From assembly GCA_050173345.1 (NCBI GenBank), contig JBFXKW010000002.1:558001-622000 (forward strand): DNA of 64,000 bases, given 5' to 3'. A program made the translations under genes and the position numbers. The notes beneath the pieces are model-generated. The model was given only the letters and a program-made list of their open reading frames with translations, was not told the DNA's origin and made no database searches. How positions within the stretch are numbered: position 1 is the stretch's first letter; every line of letters begins with the position of its first letter. Origin of the DNA: SHWC01 sp050173345 (lineage in GTDB: Bacteria; Pseudomonadota; Alphaproteobacteria; UBA828). This document shows, one piece after another, positions 10,935 to 19,117 of this stretch.

Positions 10935-11765
10935 TCAGTGCGCCAGGAACACCGGCACCTTGCAGGCGGTGATGACCTTGCCGGTGGCGCCGCCGAGTCC
11001 GAGGAAGCGCAGCATGCCGGCGCTGCCATAGGCACCCATGACCAGGAGGTCGGCGCCCACGGAGGCGACATGCTCGAGCAGGGCGCGGCCGCGCGCGCGT
11101 GCAGAGCCCGAGCCGGCATCGAAGGTCGCCGTATGCGACTTGATGCCGTTGTGGTCGAGATAGCGCGTCACCAGCTCGGTCGGCGCGCGATCCTCCTCGC
11201 TGCCGACGCTGAGCACGGTGACGTCGCCGACCCCGCGCAGCACCGGCATCGCATAGCCGAGGGCGCGCGAGGACTGGGAGCTACCGTTCCAGGCGATCAG
11301 GGCGCGCTCCATCTTCTTGGGCTGCCAGGCAGGCGGCACGATCATCACCGGCCGCGCCGCCTCGTAGATCGAGGCGCTCACATAGGCGGGCTCGGGCTTC
11401 AGATCATCGACGCCGGGCCGGCCGACCACCACCAGGTCGGAGACGCGCCCGAACTCGACGACGAGCTCGGTCTCGTTGCCCTCGCGCTCGATGAAGCTCG
11501 CGCCGGGCTGCGAGCCGACCAGCCGCTCGAACGCCTGCTTGGCGCGCGTCGCACGCTCGACGACCTTGTTCTTGTTGTCCTCGATGATGAGCGCCACCGC
11601 GCCTTCCGCCATCGAGGCGGCGGCCAGGTTGCCGACCAGCGCCATGCCGTCCCGGACATGCAGAACGTCGGTCTGACCTTTGACCATGCTGGCGACCTGC
11701 CCCGCGGCGGCGACGGTCGCCTCCAGCGCCGGACCGCCATCCGCAACCGCGAGAACGCTCCTCAT
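10935..11765 (-). CDS. Universal stress protein, tandem UspA domains
   Basis: 276 residues made of two UspA-like domains (about 1-140 and 148-276). The second retains a nucleotide-loop-like segment (GAYGSAGMLRFLGLGG, close to the GxxGxxG-x9-G[ST] motif of ATP-binding members), while the first is more divergent. Cytoplasmic. A strong RBS GGGGAGG sits 6 bases before the ATG. It follows the class IV aminotransferase gene on the same strand at 148 bp, so it may have its own promoter. I found no EcfG-type promoter in front of it. Confidence 0.9.
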   Translation of the reverse strand: MRSVLAVADGGPALEATVAAAGQVASMVKGQTDVLHVRDGMALVGNLAAASMAEGAVALIIEDNKNKVVERATRAKQAFERLVGSQPGASFIEREGNETELVVEFGRVSDLVVVGRPGVDDLKPEPAYVSASIYEAARPVMIVPPAWQPKKMERALIAWNGSSQSSRALGYAMPVLRGVGDVTVLSVGSEEDRAPTELVTRYLDHNGIKSHTATFDAGSGSARARGRALLEHVASVGADLLVMGAYGSAGMLRFLGLGGATGKVITACKVPVFLAH

Positions 11766-11913
11766 TTCAACCTCCCCGAATTCGTGTGTGGCGCTACTCT
11801 AGCAGGTGTTTCGCCGGCTGAAAGCGCGCAATAGCGCCTGCGCTCCGCCGGCGGGGAGCGGCGCGGTCGCCTCGCGCGCCCGCCCGGCGAGGGAGCGGAC
11901 GCGGCCGGCTCGC

Positions 11914-12819
11914 TCAGTGCGTCAGCAGGTCGTCGACCTTGGTGCCGTACCAGCCGGCCAGGCGCTTCTCCCAATAGCGGCTCTTGACCTGCCCGGTCAG
12001 CAGGCCGGGCGCGCCATTGCCGAGCGTACGGTCGTTGACCCGCGTGACGGGGAAAATGCCGCCGGCGGTCGATGAGATGAAAGCTTCGGGCGCCTCGAGC
12101 AGGTCTTCGGGGTCGAGGTCGGCGGCTTCGGCCTTGAGGCCCATGTCCTGCGCGAGGTCGAACACGGTGCGCCGCGTGATGCCCTCCAGCAGGTCCTCGC
12201 CCGGCGTCAGCAGGGTCTTGTCGCGCACGATCCAGATGTTGAAGCCGGGCCCCTCGGTCAGATGGCCGTCCATCGAGAGGAGGAGCGGCGCGTCGGCGCC
12301 GGCGTCGAGCGCCTCGAAGGTTCCCTTGGTCAGGTCCATCCGGTTGAAGTTCTTGGCCTTCTGGTTGATGGCCTCGCTTGGCGCCCGGCGCGTCTCGACG
12401 ATCTGGAGGTGCACGCCGGTCTCGATCCGATCGCGCGGCACGACCCAGTAATAGGGCACGGCGTAGGCGTAGAAGCCGTTCTCGCAGTCGCGCGGATCGC
12501 CGAGCGCCACGCCGCCCCTGTAGAGGCCGCGCGTGCCGCAGAAATAGACGCAGGAGTCGTCGAAGCCCGAGCGATCGACGCATTCGGCCAGGATGTGCCG
12601 CAGCTCGTCGCGGCTGACCGGCGGCTTGATCCGCACCGATTCGCAGGACGCCTCGAAGCGGTCGAGATGATCCTCGAGCCGGAAGAACTGGCGCTGCCAG
12701 ACCGAGACCACGTCGAACACGATGTCGCTCTTGGTCACCACCGGGTCGACGATGGAGATCTTGGCCTCGGTGAGAGGCATGTACTCGCCCTGGAAATAGG
12801 CAATGCTCTGGCTCGCCAT
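11914..12819 (-). CDS. Class IV (branched-chain/D-amino acid/R-amine) aminotransferase
   Basis: 301 residues of PLP fold-type IV. The Schiff-base lysine is most likely K156 in NQKAKNFNRMDL, and the loop LTEGPGFNIWIV is the family's cofactor-side signature. Length fits IlvE, Dat and (R)-amine transaminases. ATAGGIFPVTR-like sequence (here STAGGIFPVTRVN) is often seen in the amine transaminase or BCAT-like subgroup rather than in true D-alanine transaminases. The substrate cannot be fixed from sequence. It is divergent from hpt, with a perfect TGTGATCACA palindrome in the shared 140-200 bp intergenic region. Confidence 0.87.
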   Translation of the reverse strand: MASQSIAYFQGEYMPLTEAKISIVDPVVTKSDIVFDVVSVWQRQFFRLEDHLDRFEASCESVRIKPPVSRDELRHILAECVDRSGFDDSCVYFCGTRGLYRGGVALGDPRDCENGFYAYAVPYYWVVPRDRIETGVHLQIVETRRAPSEAINQKAKNFNRMDLTKGTFEALDAGADAPLLLSMDGHLTEGPGFNIWIVRDKTLLTPGEDLLEGITRRTVFDLAQDMGLKAEAADLDPEDLLEAPEAFISSTAGGIFPVTRVNDRTLGNGAPGLLTGQVKSRYWEKRLAGWYGTKVDDLLTH

Positions 12820-12864
12820 GACGCTCCTCGCTTGCGAGAATTGCTTGATGGCGGAGCCTATCGG

Positions 12865-12876
12865 CTGTGATCACAG
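12865..12876. promoter_or_regulatory. Palindromic operator candidate CTGTGATCACAG
   Basis: Perfect 12-bp palindrome in the divergent promoter region between the class IV aminotransferase and hpt. Its core TGTGATCACA occurs again at 39132-39141 in another divergent promoter region. The zero-spacer arrangement differs from the CRP consensus (TGTGA-N6-TCACA). The binding factor is unknown. Confidence 0.4.
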
Positions 12877-13023
12877 AAGATCAAGGCCCGGCTTGCGGTC
12901 CGGGCGGCGTTTCCGCCACGCAAGGGAAACGCGGCGTCGGCAACGAAGCGCTTCCTTTAGATGCCGGAGACCGCTACATCCTGGCTTGGGGGCCGCGCCG
13001 AGAACGCGGCCGGATCGGCTGCC

Positions 13024-13593
13024 ATGGCGGAACCGGGGCGAAACCAGGCCGAGGACGTGCGACCGCTGTTCGGCGAGCACGAGATCGCCGCGCGGGTGGA
13101 CGCGATGGCGGCCTCGATCGCCGTGGATTTCGCGGACCCGTTCCTCGTCATGGTCGCGCTCAAGGGCGCCTTCGTCTTTGCGGCCGACCTGGTCCGCGCG
13201 CTCAGCCGCCACGGCCGCCAGCCCGAAGTCTCCTTTCTGCGGCTGTCGAGCTATGCCGATTCGATGCGTTCGTCCGGCGAGGTCCGGGTCCTCGGCGAGG
13301 CGCCGCGAGACGTGGCCGGGCAGCGCGTTCTGCTCATCGACGACATTCTCGATACCGGCCGCACCCTGCAGCGCGCCCGCAGCCTCCTGCACGAGGCCGG
13401 CGCCGCCGAGGTGCGGCTCTGCGTCCTGCTCGACAAGCCGGCGCGCCGCGAGGTCGACGTCGCGGCCGACTATATCGGCTTTCCGATCGACGACCTCTTC
13501 GTCGTCGGCTACGGCCTCGACTATGCCGAGCGTTTTCGCACCCTGCCCTATATCGGCACGCTTGCCGCTGGCGGCGGCACGGAGCCGGGTTGA
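13024..13593 (+). CDS. hpt: Hypoxanthine phosphoribosyltransferase
   Basis: 189 residues from ATG 13024 (210 if the in-frame ATG at 12961 is used; neither has a strong RBS, and the shorter form matches the family's usual length). The PRPP-binding loop VLLIDDILDTGRTL and the segment LKGAFVFAADLVRAL (pyrophosphate loop region) are intact, and the C-terminal DDLFVVGYGLDYAERFR is characteristic of bacterial Hpt. It converts hypoxanthine (and possibly guanine) plus PRPP to IMP (GMP). Its stop overlaps the start of an adenine deaminase gene, which produces hypoxanthine, so the pair forms a two-step adenine to IMP salvage route. Confidence 0.92.
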   Translation: MAEPGRNQAEDVRPLFGEHEIAARVDAMAASIAVDFADPFLVMVALKGAFVFAADLVRALSRHGRQPEVSFLRLSSYADSMRSSGEVRVLGEAPRDVAGQRVLLIDDILDTGRTLQRARSLLHEAGAAEVRLCVLLDKPARREVDVAADYIGFPIDDLFVVGYGLDYAERFRTLPYIGTLAAGGGTEPG

Positions 13594-14612
13594 GCGCCGC
13601 CGACCTGCGCCGCTACATTTCCGGCCTGCCCAAAGCCGAGCTTCACCTGCACATCGAAGGCACGCTCGAGCCCGAGATGCTGTTCGAGCTCGCCGCGCGC
13701 AACGGCGTGGCGCTGCCCTACCCCTCGATCGAAGCGGCGCGCGCCGCCTATGACTTCGGCGACCTCCAGGATTTCCTGAACATCTACTATCGCGGCACGG
13801 CGGCGCTCCGGACCGCGGCCGACTTCTACGACCTCACCACCGCCTACCTGACGCGCGCGGCGCGGGACGGCGTGCTGCACGCCGAAGTCTTCTTCGACCC
13901 CCAGGCCCATGCGCGGCGCGGCGTGCCGATCGAAGCGGTGATCGAGGGGATCGACGGCGCGCTCAGGGACGGGCGCGCGCGGCACGGCGTCACGAGCCGG
14001 CTGATCCTCTGCTTCCTGCGCGACCTGGATGCGAGCGAGGCGGACGCCGCGCTCTCCGCCGCGCTGCCTTATCGCGACAGGATCGTCGCCGTCGGCCTCG
14101 ATTCGGCGGAGGTCGGCTACCCGCCGGCGAAGTTCGCGGCGGTGTTCGAGCGCGCCCGCTCCGAAGGCTTCCTCACCGTCGCCCATGCCGGCGAGGAGGG
14201 GCCGCCCGACTATGTCCGCCAGGCGCTCGACCTGCTCAAGGTCAGCCGCATCGACCACGGCGTCCGCGCCGTCGAGGATGCGGCGCTGGTCGCGCGCCTG
14301 GTCGAAAGCCGCGTGCCGCTCACGGTCTGCCCGCTCTCGAACCTGCGGCTGCGCGTGGTCGACGACCTGGCGTACCATCCGCTGCGCCGCATGCTCGACC
14401 ACGGCATCGTCGCCACGGTCAATTCGGACGATCCGGCCTATTTCGGCGGCTATGTGAACGACAACTTCCTGGCCGCGCAGCAGGCGCTCAAACTCGACCG
14501 CGGGCACCTCGCGACGCTCGCGCGCAACTCGTTCGAGGCGGCGTTCCTCGACCGCGCCGGGAAGGACGCGCTGATCGCCCGCCTGGATGCCTACGTAGCG
14601 AATGAACGTTAG
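13590..14612 (+). CDS. Adenine deaminase (adenosine/AMP deaminase superfamily)
   Basis: 340 residues. Zinc and catalytic residues are visible: H19 and H21 in ELHLHIEG, H199 and E202 in HAGEE, and D280-D281 in NSDDPAYFGGY. The last motif with AYFGGYVNDNF is typical of the adenine (base) deaminase branch rather than adenosine deaminase, so the reaction is probably adenine to hypoxanthine and ammonia. The start is a TTG at 13590 overlapping the hpt stop (TTGA). No ATG exists upstream of the catalytic HLH in protein-like sequence, and the coupling to hpt explains the weak start. The stop TAG overlaps the TAA of the convergent patatin gene. Confidence 0.9.
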   Translation: MSAADLRRYISGLPKAELHLHIEGTLEPEMLFELAARNGVALPYPSIEAARAAYDFGDLQDFLNIYYRGTAALRTAADFYDLTTAYLTRAARDGVLHAEVFFDPQAHARRGVPIEAVIEGIDGALRDGRARHGVTSRLILCFLRDLDASEADAALSAALPYRDRIVAVGLDSAEVGYPPAKFAAVFERARSEGFLTVAHAGEEGPPDYVRQALDLLKVSRIDHGVRAVEDAALVARLVESRVPLTVCPLSNLRLRVVDDLAYHPLRRMLDHGIVATVNSDDPAYFGGYVNDNFLAAQQALKLDRGHLATLARNSFEAAFLDRAGKDALIARLDAYVANER

Positions 14613-15793
14613 AGCGGGTGCTCGGGCACGGGCAGCTTGCCCGGCACGGCGTCGCGTCCGAGCACATGGCGCCGCATGGCGGCGTCGGTCAGCGCATAGC
14701 CCCAATTGATCAGCCGCCCCTGCTCCTCGTCGGTGAAGCGGTTGAGGCGGGTCCGGATGCCGGCCATCGAGCGGGTGATCGCGTCGTCATGGACGATCGG
14801 CGGCGGCAGCCCCGCCGTCTCCAGCCCGTAATGGTCGATCTCGGTCGCGATCCCCCAATAGGCGCCGCCGCGCACGCCCCTGACGAAATCGTCGACCAGC
14901 TTGCGTTTGCGCAGCGCCCGGCTCTGCTCGATGGTGATGTCGAGCGTGCGCATGGTGCGCGCGACCTGGCTGCGCCGCAGGCAACGGCCGCGCTCCTCCA
15001 GCTTGAGCTTGGCGCCGGCATCGCTGACCAGCACGGTCGGGTAGCGGTTCCAGACGCGCTCGAGGCCCATATTGTCGTAGATGCCGCCATCGCCGAGCAG
15101 CATGGTGGTGCGCAGGTTCACATGGTCGTACAGGTCGGCACCCTCGAAGCGGCTCCACTGCCCGGCCTCCAGCCTGAGCGCGAGCGGCACGAGGAGCGGC
15201 GGAAACGCGCTCGACGCCGCGACCGCGGTGGCAAGCGGAATCGCCGGCGTCCTCACCTCGCCGAGCCGATACTCCGCCATGTAGGGCTGCGAGAAGCGGA
15301 CGCTGACGCCGGTCTGCAGATTGGTGGCGTAGAGCGTGAAGCGCGGGCCTTCGCTTGGCTTGGGTAGGTCTTGCAGGGTCGCGCCGTCGAACAGCCGCGC
15401 ATCGTAGACATCGCGCAGCAGCTCGACCGGGCTGGTGAACGGGTTGAGCCAGCCCTTGAGGATGGCGCCGATATCGACCGTCCGCGAACAGAAACGCCGG
15501 AGCGGCTCGACCACCTCGCGTTGCAGGTGGGCGGCGTGCCCTTCCCCGTCGAACCCCAGCCTCGACCAGCGCAACCCGAGCAGGCCGGCGGCGATCGAGC
15601 CGCCGGAGACGCTGGTGATCTCGCTGAGCCGGCCGAGATGGCCGAGCTCGTTGAGGCGGATCAGACTCCCCAAGTGAAACAGCGTAGCGCGAAAGCCGCC
15701 GCCCGAGAGGGCAAGGCCGATGCCCGCCGCCTGCTCCGGCGCGCCCGCCGCCTGCGCCAGCGTCGATTCCGTTGTCACCCGGGCCTCCCCCAC
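14609..15793 (-). CDS. Patatin-like phospholipase
   Basis: 394 residues, no signal peptide. It carries the patatin oxyanion-hole glycine stretch (LSGGGFRAT), the nucleophile elbow in SVSGGSIAAG and the dyad aspartate in GDGGIYDNMG, so all catalytic elements are present. The C-terminal 120 residues are basic and unassigned. It likely hydrolyses acyl esters in lipids from the cytoplasmic face. Convergent with the adenine deaminase gene, with stop codons overlapping in TTAG at 14609-14612. Transcribed away from the oxidoreductase at 15924, and the palindromic repeat lies between the two starts. Confidence 0.9.
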   Translation of the reverse strand: MGEARVTTESTLAQAAGAPEQAAGIGLALSGGGFRATLFHLGSLIRLNELGHLGRLSEITSVSGGSIAAGLLGLRWSRLGFDGEGHAAHLQREVVEPLRRFCSRTVDIGAILKGWLNPFTSPVELLRDVYDARLFDGATLQDLPKPSEGPRFTLYATNLQTGVSVRFSQPYMAEYRLGEVRTPAIPLATAVAASSAFPPLLVPLALRLEAGQWSRFEGADLYDHVNLRTTMLLGDGGIYDNMGLERVWNRYPTVLVSDAGAKLKLEERGRCLRRSQVARTMRTLDITIEQSRALRKRKLVDDFVRGVRGGAYWGIATEIDHYGLETAGLPPPIVHDDAITRSMAGIRTRLNRFTDEEQGRLINWGYALTDAAMRRHVLGRDAVPGKLPVPEHPL

Positions 15794-15810
15794 GGTTGGA
15801 TCATCTTATA

Positions 15811-15845
15811 CCAAGCCTCGATGAGTTGGACTCGTCGAGGCTTGG
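15811..15845. repeat. Palindromic intergenic repeat (second copy)
   Basis: Arms CCAAGCCTCGA (15811-15821) and TCGAGGCTTGG (15835-15845), extended inward by a T-G wobble and GAGT/ACTC to a 16-bp stem with a 3-base loop. Preceded by TATA, giving the same ATACCAAG edge as the element at 7887. It lies in a divergent promoter region (patatin and oxidoreductase), so it is not a terminator. Confidence 0.7.
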
Positions 15846-15923
15846 GTGGCCTCGAAGATGTGACAGGCCGTGCGGCCTCTCTGTATGTTAAGCGCAAGCA
15901 TGAGAGAGGGGGACGGCGGGACC

Positions 15924-16922
15924 ATGATTGGCGTCGCGATCATCGGCCTCGGTTGGTGGGGCAAGAAGCTTTCGCAATCCATCGCGCAGAGCCGGACCAT
16001 ACGGGTCGTCCGCGGCGTCGATCCGAACGGCAGGGCGACCGCCGGCTTCGCCGATTCTTGCGGCTTCCCGATCGGCGCGCGCTATGACGAGGTGCTGGCC
16101 GACCCGGCGGTCGATGCCGTCGTGCTGGCGACGCCGCATGCCTTGCACGCCCGGCAGATCGAGCAGGCGGTCGCTGCCGGCAAGCACGTCTTCTGCGAGA
16201 AGCCGCTCGCGCTGAGCCGCGCCGGCGCCGCGCGCAGCGTCGCGCTCTGCCGCGAGCGCAGCCTCGTGCTCGGCATCGGCCATGAGCGGCGCTATGAGGG
16301 GCCGGTCGTCGAGATGCTGAAGGCCGCGAAATCGGGCGAGCTCGGCACCCTGCTGGAGCTCGAGGCCAATTTCAGCCACGACAAGTTCCTCGCTTTGCCG
16401 CGCGACAGTTGGCGCTTCACGCCGGAGAACGCGCCGGCCGGCGGCATGACCGCGACCGGCGTCCATATCTTCGACCTGGCCGCCGCGCTGTTCGGCGAGG
16501 GCGCGGACGCGCGCACCACCAACCGCGCCATGGCCTCGGACTTCGCGACCGGCGACACGAGCTGCGCCTTCGTGCGCTACCGGAGCGGTGCGGTCGCCTA
16601 TGTCGCCGCCATGCTGGCGACGCCCTTCATCGGCCGCGTCGCGCTGTTCGGCAGCGAGGGCTGGACCGAGATTCGCGACAAGTCCCATGTCGAGGCACCG
16701 CAGGGCTGGAGCGTGACGCGCTGCCGCAAGGGCGGCTGGCCGGAAACCAGCGACGCGCCGCCCGGCGAGCCGGTGCGCGCCAACCTCGAAGCCTTTGCCG
16801 CCGCCATCGAAGGCAAGGCGCCCTACCCGATCCCGGCCGAGGAGATGATCGCGAACGCCGCCGTCATGGAGGCGGTGATTCGCTCGGCCGAGACCGGCAG
16901 GCTGGAGCCGGTCCCCGGCTGA
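15924..16922 (+). CDS. Gfo/Idh/MocA family NAD(P)-dependent oxidoreductase
   Basis: 332 residues. N-terminal Rossmann fold with GLGWWGKK as dinucleotide loop, the family EKP motif (FCEKPLALS) around residue 96 and the catalytic-domain histidine in GMTATGVHIFDLA. These enzymes oxidise or reduce sugars, cyclitols or related hydroxy compounds. The ATG at 15924 is preceded by a purine-rich RBS (GAGAGAGGGGGACGG); a longer frame from 15870 has no support. It is convergent with the acetamidase/formamidase gene. Substrate not predictable. Confidence 0.88.
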   Translation: MIGVAIIGLGWWGKKLSQSIAQSRTIRVVRGVDPNGRATAGFADSCGFPIGARYDEVLADPAVDAVVLATPHALHARQIEQAVAAGKHVFCEKPLALSRAGAARSVALCRERSLVLGIGHERRYEGPVVEMLKAAKSGELGTLLELEANFSHDKFLALPRDSWRFTPENAPAGGMTATGVHIFDLAAALFGEGADARTTNRAMASDFATGDTSCAFVRYRSGAVAYVAAMLATPFIGRVALFGSEGWTEIRDKSHVEAPQGWSVTRCRKGGWPETSDAPPGEPVRANLEAFAAAIEGKAPYPIPAEEMIANAAVMEAVIRSAETGRLEPVPG

Positions 16923-16938
16923 TTCTCCTACGGCGCCG

Positions 16939-17901
16939 CTATAGGAGCCATTTCTTCGCGACCGCCGCGCCGATCGTGTATTTGGGATCGACGAAATTGC
17001 CGAGCCTGACCTTGCCGCACTGGGTCAGCAGCATGTAGGCGTCCCACTGGTCGTAGCGGTATTCCTTTGCCATCCAGCGCACCAGCTCGCGATAGGCGAT
17101 GCGCGCCGCGTCCTCCAGCGGGCGGGCCGAGCCGATCGTCATGATGAAGTCGTCGGCCTCGAGCCGCGGCCATTCGATGTTCCAGCCCTTGATCAGGTCG
17201 ATCGTGATCGTCGTCGTGGTCGGGTACTCGATGGCGGTGCCGCACACCTCGCCGTCGCCCTGGCTCGCATGCGCATCGCCGATGAAGAGCCGGCCGCCCG
17301 GCGAGCGCACCGGCAGATAGGTGATGGTGCCCGGCCCCATGTCGGGCAGGTCCATGTTGCCGCCGTGATTGTCGGGCGTCAGCGAGTTGATCGAATCGAT
17401 CTCGGGCGAGCAGCTCAGCGTGCCGATATGCGGCTTGTAGGGCAGCGTGACCCGCTCGCTCCAATAGACATGCTTCTCGTCTACCCTGATCTTGCGCACC
17501 TTCTCGGGCAGCGGCTCGTTCAGCGTCGCGGTGTAGTAGGTGCCGGCGAGCGCGCCGAACTCGGGGATCAGGGCACAGGTCCCGACCGGCTGCTCGCCGC
17601 GCGGCAGCATGCTCTCGATATGAACCGCGAGCACGTCCCCCTTCGCCGCACCGGCGACCATGATCGGCCCGCATTGCGGGTTGAGGAACGGGATGACCAG
17701 GCGCTTCGAGGGCAAATCCTGCTCGGTCTTGAGCTTGCCCTCGAAGGCGTCCGCCGTCTCGACCACGACGCGGTCACCCGGCTTGATTTCGAGCACGGGC
17801 TTCGAATAAGGGCCGATCGTGTAGTGGAAGCCGCCCTGGACCGCCTCGGTCAGGTGATGCGTCACGCCCGACGAACCGCCGCCGACGCTCCGCCGGTACA
17901 T
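16939..17901 (-). CDS. Acetamidase/formamidase family amidohydrolase
   Basis: 320 residues of the FmdA/AmdA family, which hydrolyses short amides (formamide, acetamide) to ammonia and the acid. Family features include KPGDRVVVETADAFEG, NPQCGPIMVAGAAKGDVLAV, GDAHASQGDGEVCGTAIE and the C-terminal DAYMLLTQCGKVRLGNFVDP. The start at 17901 is supported by AAGGAG six bases upstream of the ATG; the frame continues upstream to 18012 with poor composition. Members of this family also act on other amides, so the substrate is open. No amide-transport or ure genes are adjacent. Confidence 0.88.
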   Translation of the reverse strand: MYRRSVGGGSSGVTHHLTEAVQGGFHYTIGPYSKPVLEIKPGDRVVVETADAFEGKLKTEQDLPSKRLVIPFLNPQCGPIMVAGAAKGDVLAVHIESMLPRGEQPVGTCALIPEFGALAGTYYTATLNEPLPEKVRKIRVDEKHVYWSERVTLPYKPHIGTLSCSPEIDSINSLTPDNHGGNMDLPDMGPGTITYLPVRSPGGRLFIGDAHASQGDGEVCGTAIEYPTTTTITIDLIKGWNIEWPRLEADDFIMTIGSARPLEDAARIAYRELVRWMAKEYRYDQWDAYMLLTQCGKVRLGNFVDPKYTIGAAVAKKWLL

Positions 17902-17996
17902 GATGGACTCCTTGACCCAGGCGTTCGGATAGCTGCGCATCTCCATTTCCACGGCACGGTCCCCCTGCGTTTCTCCGCCGCTGCGGTGCGGCTGCC

Positions 17997-18113
17997 CGGC
18001 GGATTGAGGCACAGCGCGCCGCCTTCCTCAAGCCGAAGGGCCTCCTGAAGCCGCACGGCATCGACGGCGAGACCATCGCGTTCGATCCGGACGGCATCGT
18101 GCCCGTGTTCTGA
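17997..18113 (+). pseudogene. Possible 3' gene remnant
   Basis: A short open stretch on the plus strand ending in TGA at 18111 reads like the C-terminus of a protein (segments AAFLKPKGLLKPHGIDGE and IAFDPDGIVPVF). It has no start, no matching upstream coding sequence and sits between two minus-strand genes. I cannot assign a family. It could equally be chance open frame in GC-rich DNA. Confidence 0.25.
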
Positions 18114-18125
18114 GCGATCGGCCGT

Positions 18126-18953
18126 TCATATCGGCTTGATGAAGTCGCCATGCACCCAGCCGGTCAGGTTCGGCTTGCCGTCCGCGCCGAGCACGTCGAC
18201 CAGGCACCATTTGCCGTCCCGCTCGCGCAGCGAGAGCCTGGTGCCGATCGCAAGCGGGCTCGCCGGCAGCTTGGCAAAACTGATCCCGGCGCCCTCCCTG
18301 ATGTTGAGCGCTGCGACCACCTCGAAGCGCTCGGGCCGGTCGTCCGCCCGGCCCATCACGGCGGAGCGGAAGCTCCCCATCGGGAAGGCCGGGCCGGGGT
18401 CGGTCTTGCGGGTCGGCGCGATGTCGTCATGGCCGATCACGTCGAGCAGGCCGTAGCTGCCGACCAGCAGCCGCGCGATGGCGAGCGCGGTCTCGATCTG
18501 CTTCGGCGGGAAGATGTGCCAGCCGCGCACCGCGCTCTCGTTCTTGTGGCGGGCTTCCAGCACCTCCGTGCCCGGATATTCCTTGCCGAACCAGGCGCGC
18601 CACTTGCTGCCGTGGCGGTCGAGCGCGCCGGCATTGTCGAGCTCGATGCCGATCGAGTGGCGGTTGAGCCCCTCGATGCCCTGCCAGCTCGAAGCGCCGG
18701 CATGCCAGGAGCCCTTGTTGAACGGCACGAGCTGGGCGACGCTGGTGCCGTCCCGCCCGATCACCAGATGCGCCGATGCCTGGAGCTCGGGGCTGGTCAG
18801 CGCGCCGACCGAGGAGGCGAAGCTCGAGCCCGCGGTGAAATGCATCACCAGGTACTTCGGCTTGATGACGCCGGTCATCTTGCCGGTCGCCTCCTTGAAG
18901 CTGACGCTGTCGCCGCCCTTGCCCTTCAAGAGATGATTCGCGATCTCGTACAC
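18126..18953 (-). CDS. AmpD-like N-acetylmuramoyl-L-alanine amidase with C-terminal SH3b domain
   Basis: 275 residues, no signal peptide. Amidase_2 domain at about 30-195: H38 (VMHFTAG), H84 (SWHAG), and H175 and D185 spaced by ten residues as the zinc ligands are in AmpD (GHDDIAPTRKTDPGPAF). From about 210 there is a bacterial SH3-like segment (ALNIREGAG, GWVHGDFIKP) that may bind peptidoglycan. The lack of a signal suggests a cytoplasmic anhydromuropeptide-recycling role, but a lytic or phage-type endolysin origin is also possible for this domain pair. No phage genes are nearby. Confidence 0.88.
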   Translation of the reverse strand: MYEIANHLLKGKGGDSVSFKEATGKMTGVIKPKYLVMHFTAGSSFASSVGALTSPELQASAHLVIGRDGTSVAQLVPFNKGSWHAGASSWQGIEGLNRHSIGIELDNAGALDRHGSKWRAWFGKEYPGTEVLEARHKNESAVRGWHIFPPKQIETALAIARLLVGSYGLLDVIGHDDIAPTRKTDPGPAFPMGSFRSAVMGRADDRPERFEVVAALNIREGAGISFAKLPASPLAIGTRLSLRERDGKWCLVDVLGADGKPNLTGWVHGDFIKPI

Positions 18954-19117
18954 GCGCGCCTCCCCCTGTCGTCGGTGTCCCCTCGCGAGGCCGACTCTAC
19001 GTCAGCCCGACACCGCCACGAAGCGGAGCGGTCGCGCACGGCGAACGGTCCAGCGGCTTGTCACAGCCCTGCCCACGCCGGTTGACCCCCGGCGGAGAGG
19101 CGCTAGCTATCCAGTCC

